Source: Pagrus major
Lineage: Eukaryota; Chordata; Actinopteri; Spariformes; Sparidae
Length of the DNA: 64,000 bases
Assembly: GCF_040436345.1 (NCBI RefSeq)
Contig: NC_133232.1
Location: 37,135,683 to 37,199,682, forward strand
Direction of reading: 5' to 3'
The position numbers and the translations under genes are program-made. Position 1 is the stretch's first letter; every line of letters starts with the position of its first letter. Under the pieces are notes generated by a model that was given only the letters and a program-made list of their open reading frames with translations, was not told where the DNA came from and did not search any database. This document shows, in pieces, positions 1-12,000 of the stretch.

Positions 1-55
1 ATAATCTCATCTGGTGTGCAGCAGCAACATCTGAACAACACATCTGAGAGCAGCA

Positions 56-3000
56 TTAATCATTCCCACCACAGAGGTAGAGTAAAGCCTTCTGGTAGTC
101 TCCAGTCGTGTCCTCCTGCAGAAACAACACACACATTATTATTTCATCAATCTTATACATTCAAAAGTTTGTTTTCTAGTAGAAAGTACTGAGTCAGTTT
201 CCTCATTTCTTTTCCATATTTATTTCAAAATGGCAGATTTTTGGTATTGTTGCTCGTCATGCAGGCGGGCGGTTGAAGCTCCAGGTGGTTGGACGTCCTG
301 CTCCTCCTCCCCACATGTTGACGTGCCTCACCTATAAGTGCAAGTCACGCACGGCAGTGACCGTAACCCTAACCCTAACCCACGGCACGAGATGCAACAA
401 CATAAAAGACAAGAAGACGGGAACAGATGGAGAGGGAGAAACATCTGGACTCCCACTTGAGTGAAGACAGTGTGTACTTTTGCCACTTCTGGTAAGATTT
501 AGTTGATTGGTTTAAATGGATTCAAAATACAAAGTGTTGACAATATATAAATCCATGATGAATGTGGGTACACTTACTTTGAAAGACAGCTGGCTGACTG
601 AAAATGATTAGCTTTTATAGGCAATTAAGTATTATTAAAATTCATATTCATAAGAAAACAAGACAGACTGTATTTTCATCTACGCTTTTCCAATCTACTG
701 ATTACCCAAAGTGCTTTACAACACATGCTACATTCAATCATCATACACACATTCACGCACTGATGGACACGTGTAGCTGTTGTTTATGAACAGCTGCAAA
801 TACGTCACACAACAGAAGTATCTAATACTGGAAATGTAAATGGTGTATACATATATAAGTACACTGCTGGCAGGTAGTTGTGTAAAGAGCTGCTGGCTCC
901 GATGTTTCCACCAGTGTTCTGCTTCACCTCCCGAGCCTCGTCATGAACACGACGAAATCACAGCAGGAAAAGCAACGTTGGAAGTTATAACATAAATGAT
1001 GGCTTGGGCACATTTCCAATAGCCAGTAAGCCACAACTGTGACACGTGTGTGATCGACAAGTCGAATTATCAGCGGTGAGAACGCTCTATGAACACGAAA
1101 CGTGATATAAAATGTCACATGGAAAAATACCGCCATGAAATATGAATACTGTTGAAAAAGGGAGCATTTTGAGATAATAATTGCTATAATTAAATATAAA
1201 TGAACTCTGTAAGAAAATATATATTGGATCATTTACACATTTCACTGCATTTCTTCAAAGGTTATTTCGTAATGACTTATTTATCTATTCAATATCAGCC
1301 ATGTGGGGTTTTACTGGAGGGTGGCAATAACTCTGCCTGAACATCTGGCCCAGGAGAATACAGTAATTCACTTCGACTCGTGAAAAGAAGGGGAGCCATC
1401 TCATCAGGCTGAACAAGGCATTTAGAGTAAATCACTAATCTGCACCCCATCAGTGCGCCGACATGAATGGTGTATAAGCAGCACAACCACGGTACACCCA
1501 GCTGGTGCTTTGAAGCATGCAGAGGAGCAGACGAGTATGTTGAGGACATCAGCAGGAAAACAGTGAAGAGAATTACATTATCTGTCTTCTGAAGGATTAG
1601 ACTATCTGGTACATATTGATTCATATTGAAACACAGTGAGCACTGATCAGTACCTGGATGGTGCTGTAAAGAGACGCTCCATACATCTTCTTGAAGCTGG
1701 CTCTGATGTCCAACATGTCCACCTCGCTCCTCGACACCATGATCCTCATCAGGGTGTTGTCATCAGTTCCAGCGCGCTGAGGAACATAATGAACAGCTGG
1801 AGTTGCTGCAGGTGGACTCTTTAAATTCCTAACAGTACAGTTAATTGACTTCAGAAAGAGAAGCTGCTACTTTAACATTTTTAAAAACACTTTGTTTTCA
1901 GAAGGTACAAATTTAGATTTGTAAATGTATTTTTCCTACCGTTCCAAGCTGGTTTCATTTGTATATGATATGAAAATCAATTAGTCTTTAAAGTCTTCAA
2001 ACCTCTTTAAGAACATGTACATTATTCAATCATAGTGAACATCAAGTCTTTTGGGAAAAAACATTTGTACAATTACTTTCTGAGAGTTAAATGAGAAGCT
2101 TGATGCCACCTCAATATGTAGATGTTGCTGCCTTTCATCAGTACCTGGCTATCTGATCCACTATGGGGACAATAAAGTAGTTCGTATCGTATCGTATCGT
2201 TCGTATCGTATCATTCGTACCGTATCATATTGTATCATATCGTTCATATCGTATCTTATCATATCGTATCATATCGTATCGTTCGTATCGTATCATATCG
2301 TATCATATCGTATCGTATCGTTCGTATCATATCGTATCGTTCGTATCATATCGTATCGTATCGTATCGTTCGTATCATATCATATCGTTCGTATCATATC
2401 GTATCATATCATTCATATCGTATCGTTCGTATCGTTCGTATCATATCGTATCATATCGTATCATATCGTATCGTATCGTTCGTATCATATCGTATCGTTC
2501 GTATCATATCGTATCGTATCGTTCGTATCATATCATATCGTTCGTATCATATCGTTCGTATCATATCGTATCGTTCGTATCATATCGTATCATATCGTAT
2601 CGTTCGTATCATATCGTATCGTTCGTATCATATCGTATCGTTCGTATCATATCGTATCATATCGTATCGTATCGTTCGTATCATATCGTATCGTTCGTAT
2701 CATATCGTATCGTTCGTATCGTATCGTATCATATCTTAAATGTGTTTTCTAAAATGTTGAACAATTCCTTTAAACTGAATGACATCAATAATGTGACTTT
2801 AAAGGATATTAATTGAGGATTGATTCTCATTGTGGTGGATTATGCAGCTACAAATCAAGTTTTAAGAGTCTTCTAACTGATTCTCATAATGTGTGAGAAC
2901 ACATTAGCACAATATTTAGCTGTGATATGAAGTGTATCTAATTTTTCAAACATGCCAAACCACTGGTATTGTTCTTCAAAGCGATAAATCAGAGAGACAT

Positions 3001-6000
3001 AGAAACAGCTGACCTGGCTCTGTCCAATTGAAATATTATCAAAATCACAACATTGCCAGGAGCCATATCCAAAATCGCAGGGGCTGCAATTTTCTAACAA
3101 GTTAAAATGTGTCACGAGTAGCATTTTAAAAAATCATTGCTGGTCTACAAATCATATTCTCCAGATCTAAGGGAACATGTACAGTATGTATGGCTGTTTG
3201 GTATAGACCACAGCAAAAATCATCATCATCATTTAAATTTTTCTTGTGTGAAAATGAAATCTGAAGCTCACTTATTATACTTGAGCTATATGTTTTATTT
3301 TATTTGTTCAATTTGTACAAAAATCAACGTGTAATAACACAACCAGCGGAGACAGAGAGGAAGGAAACAAGTATATTACAAAAATGTTGTAACTATAATG
3401 AGAAAGAGCAGTGAGACCAAAGGTGTCTATGTATTGTTTTGCTGAAATATCTACTGAAGTTAGCATGCTAACAAACTAGTAGTAAACAACAACAACAACA
3501 ACGCTGCCCCTGTGCTCCGAGATCCAAGTCCAGGCACATTCAGCTAATCGGAGTGCTAGCATCACGGCTAAAGGAGCTAACAAATGGCAGCTACAGTTTG
3601 CAACAGCTTCCTGTTACTCTAACATGATATGCTGCCCCCTATTTGTTTGGAGTATGAATTCTTACATATTGCACCTTTAAACAAAACCCAACAAAAATAC
3701 ACTTACACAGACACTTAACACAACACACACACACGTTCATGTCTGAAGGTACAGTGTGATACCTACCCTCATAGACTTATAGAGACGATCCGCAAAAAAA
3801 TCTGGAACACTCTGGACACATTTCACTGTGGAGAGACAACATCAGACACTCACAAGCCTCAGTGTGAAACAGACTTTTTGTCACGTTAATCTGCATTGAT
3901 TTCTCCTGTCAAGTGTTATCTCCTGCTGTACTTCATTCTAACACGCATGTCAGAGAAAAACCCAGAGGGAGCTCCACTCTCGCCTGTTTATGATCAGTTA
4001 AGTACGACCCTGATAAATCACAGGTCTTACCAACAGCGAGCAGTAAGTTCTCCAGATTCCCGGTGGTCTCTCCTTCAAGACTGTCCTCGATATCAGAGCC
4101 AGAGAGCTTCTTGTAGGCGTCAAACACTGCAGAGAACAAAGCACCGCCGTCACACTTTTGATATTCTGCTAGGAGGGAAATAAACATCTTGACTTCAGGG
4201 TAACTGTGAAACAGAAACTTAATTTCAGTGCTTAGTTTTTTCTTTGCATTCTGTATGAGTGTGTGATTTTGACTGAGTTATTGCATTGTGTTTATTAATC
4301 TGTAGTACAGAACCACAGTCCACTTTTGAGGACATCATTACAACCCAAAAGAACAACCACCACGTTATGTCACAGTTCAGCTCTGCCTCACCACTCTGCA
4401 CCTGCCTGCTTCAATCTGCCAATCAGACACACCCCTCTCATCAAGCCAACTCCACTCACCTGTGCTCTCTGCTCTGCTCTGGCTGCATTTAAGCTCCAAC
4501 TCCACTCTCACTCATTGCCAGATTGTTCTCGATGCTTGCACCAGACTCTCCAGCGATTTTCTGCCTGATCTCCCGGTTCCGACCCTGCTTGCCTCTGACT
4601 ATCCTGCCTGACCGATCTCCTGGATATTACCTCAGCCTTCTGTCTTCGACCACGAGTTTCGCCTATCCCCTCCTGGTTACACACCTGCTCGGCTCTGCGG
4701 CTACACAGCTCACCACTGGACCTGTCTGCCTGCTAGGTAATCCACCTGTTGCCGGCTTTGCCTTCAGTCAGCGACACCAGACTCACTCCTTCTCTGATCT
4801 CGCAGATCACTGTGAGCCAAGACTTTTCTCCTCATCACTGTATAAACTGTTTAAGACTCCAGTGATAAATAAAAGTCATTACCGACTGATATCCTGTCTG
4901 CCTGTGCTGCTTTTGGGTCCTCACCATACCCGTGACAGTACAATCTGGCCAGACATGGACCCAGCACACACGGCTATGGATCGCCTGGAAAAGGTAGAGG
5001 CGATGCTCCAGCACCACGAGGCGCTGCTACTGTCAAACTCCGCAGATGTCCGACTGGCAGTGGCTAAACAGGAGCAGGCGTTTACCTCGCTAGCCTCGCA
5101 GGTCCAACAGCTCGCCGCAGCTTTTGCTCAAGCTGTCCCTCTGCCTCCGGAACCAGTCCAGCCGCCACCAGCTCCGGCTGCCTCTGCCTCTGCCTCTGTC
5201 TCTGCCTCTGCTTTCGCTTCGGAGCCTCGGGTGGGAGTTCCTGAACGCTACGCCGGGGACGCGGAGGGCTGCCGCCCGTTCCTCACGAACTGCTCCATCC
5301 TGTTCGCTCTCCAGCCCCACACCTTCGCTTCTGAGGACGCCAGGGTGGCGTTCACTGTGAATCATCTGACGGGGCGCGCTCGGCTGTGGGGAACAGCCGA
5401 GTGGGAGCGTCGCACTCCAGCGTGCTCCTCTTTCCAAGCCTTCGCCGCCGAGCTCCGCAAGGTGTTCGGAGAAGCTTCCCGAGGTCCGGATGCTTCTGGA
5501 GGGCTTCTGGGTCTGAACCAAGGGACTCGTTCAGTGGCCGATTACTCCATCCACTTCCGCACCCAGGCTAGCTCCAGTGAGTGGAACCAGGCTGCCCAGT
5601 GCGACGCATTCCTGATGGGACTCGCTGACTACATTAAGGACGAACTGATTTCTTACGAACTCCCCACCACTCTCGACGGCATCATCGAGCTGGCATCCCG
5701 CATCGATCGGCGCATTCAAGCGAGACAGCGGGAGAAACATCAGGGGCTCACGGGACGACGCCAGCCCGCCCCGTCACCAGCAGCTTCCGGGGTATCGACG
5801 CCTCCTGGCAGCCAGCCTTCAGGGGAGCCTGAACCCATGCAGGTTGGTCGGGCCAGCCTAACTCCTGAAGAGAGGAGGAGACGCCGCGAGGGGAACCTCT
5901 GCCTGTATTGTGGCCAAGCCGGACACTTTATTTCCCGGTGTCCACTAAAAGGTCGGGCTCACCAGGAAGGGAGGAGTTCCTGGTGAGTCATACATCTAGC

Positions 6001-9000
6001 TCCTCCCCCAGCTCACGATCCCTGTGCCAGGTCCGCCTGCTACTGCCTGAGGGATCCCAGACCCTCGCCACCCTCATTGACTCTGGCTCTGATGCCAACA
6101 TTATGGACTCGAACCTAGCTCTGCAGCTGGGTGTCGGTCGGATTCCCCTGCCAGCTCCAGTTTCCACCAACGCTCTGGATGGCCGACTTCTTGGAACAGT
6201 GACCCACCTGACAGCGCCGATACGGATGTTAATTTCCGGGAACCACCATGAAACACTCCAGTTTCACATCCTGCACTCTCCTCGCCATCCTCTCCTCCTG
6301 GGGTTCCCATGGCTCCGACGGCACAATCCACATCTAGATTGGACCACAGGGGCGATCCTGGGGTGGAGCTCATCTTGTCACCAGGTCTGCCTCAAACAAG
6401 CCGCCGCACCACAACCTTCTGCCGGGACCAGTTCTTCCACCGATGTGCTGGGGGTCCCGGCTGAGTATCTGGACTTCAGGGAGGTCTTCAGTAGGGCCAA
6501 AGCAACCTCCCTTCCCCCACATCGGCCCTATGACTGCGCCATTAACCTCCAGCCCGGGGCCACGCCGCCCAGAGGACGCCTGTATTCTCTATCCGTTCCT
6601 GAGAGGGGGGCGATGGAGAAATACATCAACGATGGTCTAGCGGCGGGCATCATCCGTCCCTCCTCGTCTCCGGCTGGAGCCGGTTTTTTCTTCGTGGAGA
6701 AAAAAGACAAGACACTCCGCCCCTGCATTGATTATCGGGGATTAAATGACATGACCATCAAGAACCGGTACCCCCTGCCTCTCATCTCCTCAGCTTTCGA
6801 GCTCCTAGAGGGGGCCACCATCTTCACCAAGCTTGACCTGCGCAACGCCTATCACCTGGTCCGGATCCGCGAGGGGGACGAGTGGAAGACGGCGTTCAAT
6901 ACCCCCACCGGTCACTACGAGTACCTGGTGATGCCCTTCGGCCTCACCAACGCCCCTGCTGTCTTCCAGGCCCTGGTGAATGACGTGCTCAGGGATATGC
7001 TCAACAAGTTTGTCTTCGTGTACCTTGATGATATCCTGATCTTCTCCCGCTCCAGAGAGGAACATGTGCATCACGTCCAGAAGGTCCTCCAACGTCTCCT
7101 GGAAAACTCCCTGTTCGTCAAGGCCGAAAAATGTGAGTTCCATGCCTCGTCTGTCTCCTTCCTGGGGTACGTCGTAGGGAGGGGGACCGTGGAGATGGAC
7201 TCAGCCAAGGTTTCTGCCGTCACCACTTGGCCCACTCCTGATTCCCGCAAGCAGCTTCAACGTTTTCTGGGCTTCGCCAACTTCTACCGGAGGTTCATCA
7301 GGGGCTACAGTTCGGTGGCGGCCCCCCTCACAGCTCTTACCTCCTCCAAGGTGCCCTTTCTCTGGTCCACGGCCGCCAATGACTCGTTTCAGGCCCTGAA
7401 GACACGATTCACCTCTGCCCCCATCCTCCAAATGCCGGACCCTGAACGGCAGTTCGTGGTCGAGGTGGACGCTTCTGACTTAGGAGTGGGGGCCGTCTTG
7501 TCCCAGAGAGCGGCCTCCGACCAGAAGTTGCACCCCTGCGCCTTCTATTCCCGACGTTTGACCCCGGCTGAGAGGAATTATGACATTGGGAACCGAGAGC
7601 TCCTCGCAGTCAAGTTGGCTTTGGAAGAGTGGCGACACTGGCTCGAGGGGACTAAACTGCCGTTTCTGGTATGGACAGACCATAAGAACCTTGAATACCT
7701 CCGGTCCGCTAAGAGACTGAACTCCCGCCAGGCCCGATGGGCACTCTTCCTGACCCGCTTCAACTTTTCCCTCTCCTATCGACCGGGGTCCCGCAACGTC
7801 AAGCCCGACGCCCTGTCCCGTCAGTTCTTGGAAGAGGAGAGGGACAGGGCCGACCCAGACACTATCCTGCCTTCTTCCCGTCTGGTGGCCACACTCACCT
7901 GGGAGATCGAGGAGAGGGTCAGGGCCGCCGCCCAAGACCAGCCCGGACCCAGCGCTTGTCCTCCCAACCGTCTGTTCGTCCCGCCTGACCTCCGATCCGA
8001 GGTTCTACAATGGGCCCACAGCACTCGACTTACCTGTCATCCAGGGATCCAACGGACCAAGGACGTCGTGCAGCGCCGGTTCTGGTGGACATCACTGGAC
8101 GAGGACGTTCGGGAGTTCGTTAATGCCTGTCCCACCTGCAACCAGCACAAGCCGGCTCACCATGCCCCTGCCGGTCTTCTACATCCCCTGCCTGTACCTC
8201 ATCGTCCCTGGTCGCACATTTCTTTGGACTTCGTCACCGGTCTACCACCATCCAGCGGCAACACAACTATCCTAACGGTGGTAGATCGGTTCAGCAAGAT
8301 GGCACATTTCGTGCCCCTGCCCAAACTTCCATCTGCCAAAGAGACGGCGAAACTACTCCTCCTCCACGTCATCCGTCTCCACGGCATCCCAGTGGACGTG
8401 GTCTCTGATCGGGGTCCCCAGTTCGCCTCAGTATTCTGGAGGGAGTTCTGCTCGCTCCTGGGAGCCACCGTCAGCCTGTCCTCGGGGTACCACCCCCAGT
8501 CCAACGGCCAGACCGAACGCAAGAATCAGGAGATGGAAACGGCACTACGCTGCATGACGTCTCAAAACCCTACTTCCTGGTCCGAACAGCTTTTATGGGT
8601 AGAATACGCCCACAACACATTGACCAGCTCTGCCACCGGTCTCTCTCCCTTTGAGTGCACCTATGGGTTCCAGCCACCGCTCTTTCCTGCACTGGAAAAG
8701 GAAGCATCCTGCCCCTCTGTCCAGGACTTCATTCGCCGTTGTCACAGGACCTGGACCCGAGCCAGGGCGGCTCTACTCCGGGCCGCTGACCGCTACACCG
8801 CGGCCTCCAATCGCCACCGCTCCAAGGCCCCGGACTACCAACCGGGGCAGAAGGTTTGGCTCTCTACACGTGATCTTCCCCTCCGGGTGGAGTCCAAGAA
8901 ACTGGCTCCACGCTTCATCGGCCCATTCGAGATCCAAGAGATCATCAACCCGGTGGCAGTGAGGCTCAAACTTCCTAGATCCATGCGAGTTCATCCCACG

Positions 9001-12000
9001 TTTCACGTCTCAAAGATAAAACCAGTCCAAGAGAGCGCCCTGGTTCCTGCCACACCGCCTCCACCGCCTCCTCGCCTCATCGATGGAGGTCCCTCCTACA
9101 CTGTCCGTCGCCTCCTGCAGTCTCGCCGGCGTGGGAGGGGATTCCAGTACTTGGTGGACTGGGAGGGTTACGGCCCTGAAGAAAGGTCCTGGGTCCCTGG
9201 GAGGGACATCTTGGACCACAACCTCATCAGGGACTTCCATCGACGCAACCTCACTCAGACATCCAGACCCAGGCCACCTCCCAGACCACATCCTCCGTCG
9301 GAGTCCCCGAACGACAGCGACGACGCCAAGGACAGGACGGGCCCCCCCTTCTCTGAGGAGGAGGACGACGACACCCTCCCCGGGACCAGGGAGGTGGAGA
9401 TGGACGCTGGACTCTCGGACGAGTATTAGCCCTCCTCCAGGCCCCCCGCCTCCCACCCGGCTTGGTCCATTCTTCTTGGGACGTCGAGAGCCGTCCCTTG
9501 AGGGGGGGGTTCTGTCACAGTTCAGCTCTGCCTCACCACTCTGCACCTGCCTGCTTCAATCTGCCAATCAGACACACCCCTCTCATCAAGCCAACTCCAC
9601 TCACCTGTGCTCTCTGCTCTGCTCTGGCTGCATTTAAGCTCCAACTCCACTCTCACTCATTGCCAGATTGTTCTCGATGCTTGCACCAGACTCTCCAGCG
9701 ATTTTCTGCCTGATCTCCCGGTTCCGACCCTGCTTGCCTCTGACTATCCTGCCTGACCGATCTCCTGGATATTACCTCAGCCTTCTGTCTTCGACCACGA
9801 GTTTCGCCTATCCCCTCCTGGTTACACACCTGCTCGGCTCTGCGGCTACACAGCTCACCACTGGACCTGTCTGCCTGCTAGGTAATCCACCTGTTGCCGG
9901 CTTTGCCTTCAGTCAGCGACACCAGACTCACTCCTTCTCTGATCTCGCAGATCACTGTGAGCCAAGACTTTTCTCCTCATCACTGTATAAACTGTTTAAG
10001 ACTCCAGTGATAAATAAAAGTCATTACCGACTGATATCCTGTCTGCCTGTGCTGCTTTTGGGTCCTCACCATACCCGTGACACGTTATACTTTACCACTT
10101 GATGATAATTCAATAATAATATGTGTATGTGCTTATTTCAGAGGTCTATTTATGCCATGAAACATGCCGTTCCACTATAGTTTAAACAATCTTTATTAAG
10201 TTTAGAGCCAGAGACAGGACGTCAGAGTAAACACAGGTCGCTGCCATATTCCTGAAACACCCTGAAGTGGTAAATACTGTTTCCAAGGAGACAGAAAACT
10301 GACAGCAGTGCTTCTCTGATCAGACACGTTTAACAACCTACATTGATGCTTTTCTGACAAGCCACTTGTAGTCGGGAGAGTAATTGGTGTTTTGTTTCTT
10401 CGTAACAAAGGCAGAAGTATCCTGCTGTGGTTTTATCAAGCTGAGTCATTTTATGAAAGTATGATGTGACTTTGACAGGTTTACATCCCAGCTACTCATC
10501 CGTCAATAAAGTTTTGTTTAACTATTAAGGCATTTTTTGTTGTCAGCCCAACAAATCAGTTTTAGCATGTTTCAGTTCTGATATGTTTTATGTGTTTAAA
10601 TAGGTAACAAGGGCCTTTTAAAGAGGTCATATTATGCTAATTTTCAGGTTCATACTTTTATTTGGGGGTCGCAGTAGAACAGGTTAACATACTTACAAAA
10701 AAAACACATTATTTTTTCTCTGCTGCAGCATCGCTTTTCACACGGTGTCTTGAACGTTTTAGCTACAGAGTGAGACATCTCGCCTCTGTTGAATCTTTGG
10801 TGACTTAACGGGCAGGATGTAGCCAATCAGAGGCAGAGTGGGGCGGGTCATGCCGAGCAAGGTAGTGTGATCTAAAATAACGCAGCTACAGCAGTAGCAG
10901 CTGTATTACTGCTGACTGACTGGAGTGTATGTATTTTATAATAAACATATACAAATGTATATTTATATTACGCCTGTTGCACAGCGATGCACATGAGTTA
11001 CAGAAGTAAAGGCTCGACTCCAGACCAGGTGTTTCAGGCAGCGCAGCAGTGTTTTCTGTAGGAGACAGTAACTCCTCCCTTTAGCGTGGACACTTTGTCG
11101 ACCTTTTACCTGCACAGAAATGCAACATAACACAATAAAGGAAAGGCAAAACCCCAAAGGCAGAATATGACCCTCATAAAACGCCTATTAGAAATGTAGG
11201 CCTCAGTGTAAATAAGACTACATGTGTCTCATGTGTATTACATGTGTGTCTACATACAGGATCAGAGCTGTGGGGGGGCTCAGCTCCCACACAGTTAAAA
11301 TTATAATAATAAAATGTTTTGTCACGATAACAATCTTCACTATTTGTCCACTTCCTCATCTGGTTCTTCACACTGTTGATCCCTCTCTGTGTTTCAGTCA
11401 CACACAAACATAACGTCATGCAGCTAGAAGATGACAGAATCTGATAATAAATGAGTGTTTTTGACATAAATGAATGTAAGAGGAGGATAACAGGGTGTTA
11501 ACATTACTAAACGTGAAATAATTGTGGAGTCAGACAGAGGAGAGAAACCATAATGACAATAAATGAGCAAAACATTAATGAAGTAAATAACATTGATAAA
11601 ATATTTTCTGTCTGTTATGGTTATAATGAAGGAAAACTGATCAAAAATAATAATTAATCTTTGGGGGGCTGTGATTAAATATAGGTGCCACTAAAAAGCC
11701 TAAAATCACTCATGTCTATGTTGAAGTGCTAATGACATCATCAAGTCACACAACACTTATAAACAGCTTGTAATCTGTTCAAAGACGCCATGAACTTTGA
11801 GTTTCTAATAATTGTTTGTGTTATACAGCATTAAAAAAACACATTCATTTAGATAAACTAACCTGTAACTGTCAAAAAGTGCATGATAATGGATTTATTA
11901 ACCGAACAAGGTATTTACTAGCTAAGAGCATAATTAACTGGTTTTAAGTACATAGTTAAATGTGAATAAATAGTTAATAAGTTATGTATTAATCTTAATA

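Larger units (their letters stand above)
4368..10082 (+). mobile_element. Intact Ty3/gypsy chromovirus-type LTR retrotransposon
   Basis: This 5715-bp element sits in the 9.5-kb anxa5 intron between exons 13678-13585 and 4126-4031, antisense to the host gene. Its order is 5' LTR, primer-binding segment, gag, pol (protease, RT, RNase H, integrase, chromodomain), polypurine tract, 3' LTR. I compared the two 570-bp LTRs base by base and saw no difference; they begin TGTCAC and end GTGACA. Target duplications are intact and both ORFs are uninterrupted, which points to recent insertion. There is no env. The C-terminal chromodomain and a Tf1/sushi-like self-priming arrangement place it near the vertebrate sushi group of chromoviruses. 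That placement is inferred from domains, not from a phylogeny. Confidence 0.95.

Noticed and set aside
2230-2739. 169-codon open frame
   Set aside because: It is wholly inside the GTATC array and encodes only repeat-derived residues.
4940-4957. tRNA-type primer-binding site for the LTR element
   Set aside because: No complement of a tRNA 3' end adjacent to the LTR; the self-complementary decamer explains the segment better.
9083-10102. Frames over the pol end and 3' LTR
   Set aside because: Shadow frames of pol and LTR sequence. The same LTR frame occurs in the 5' LTR fused in frame to gag but lies upstream of its ATG.
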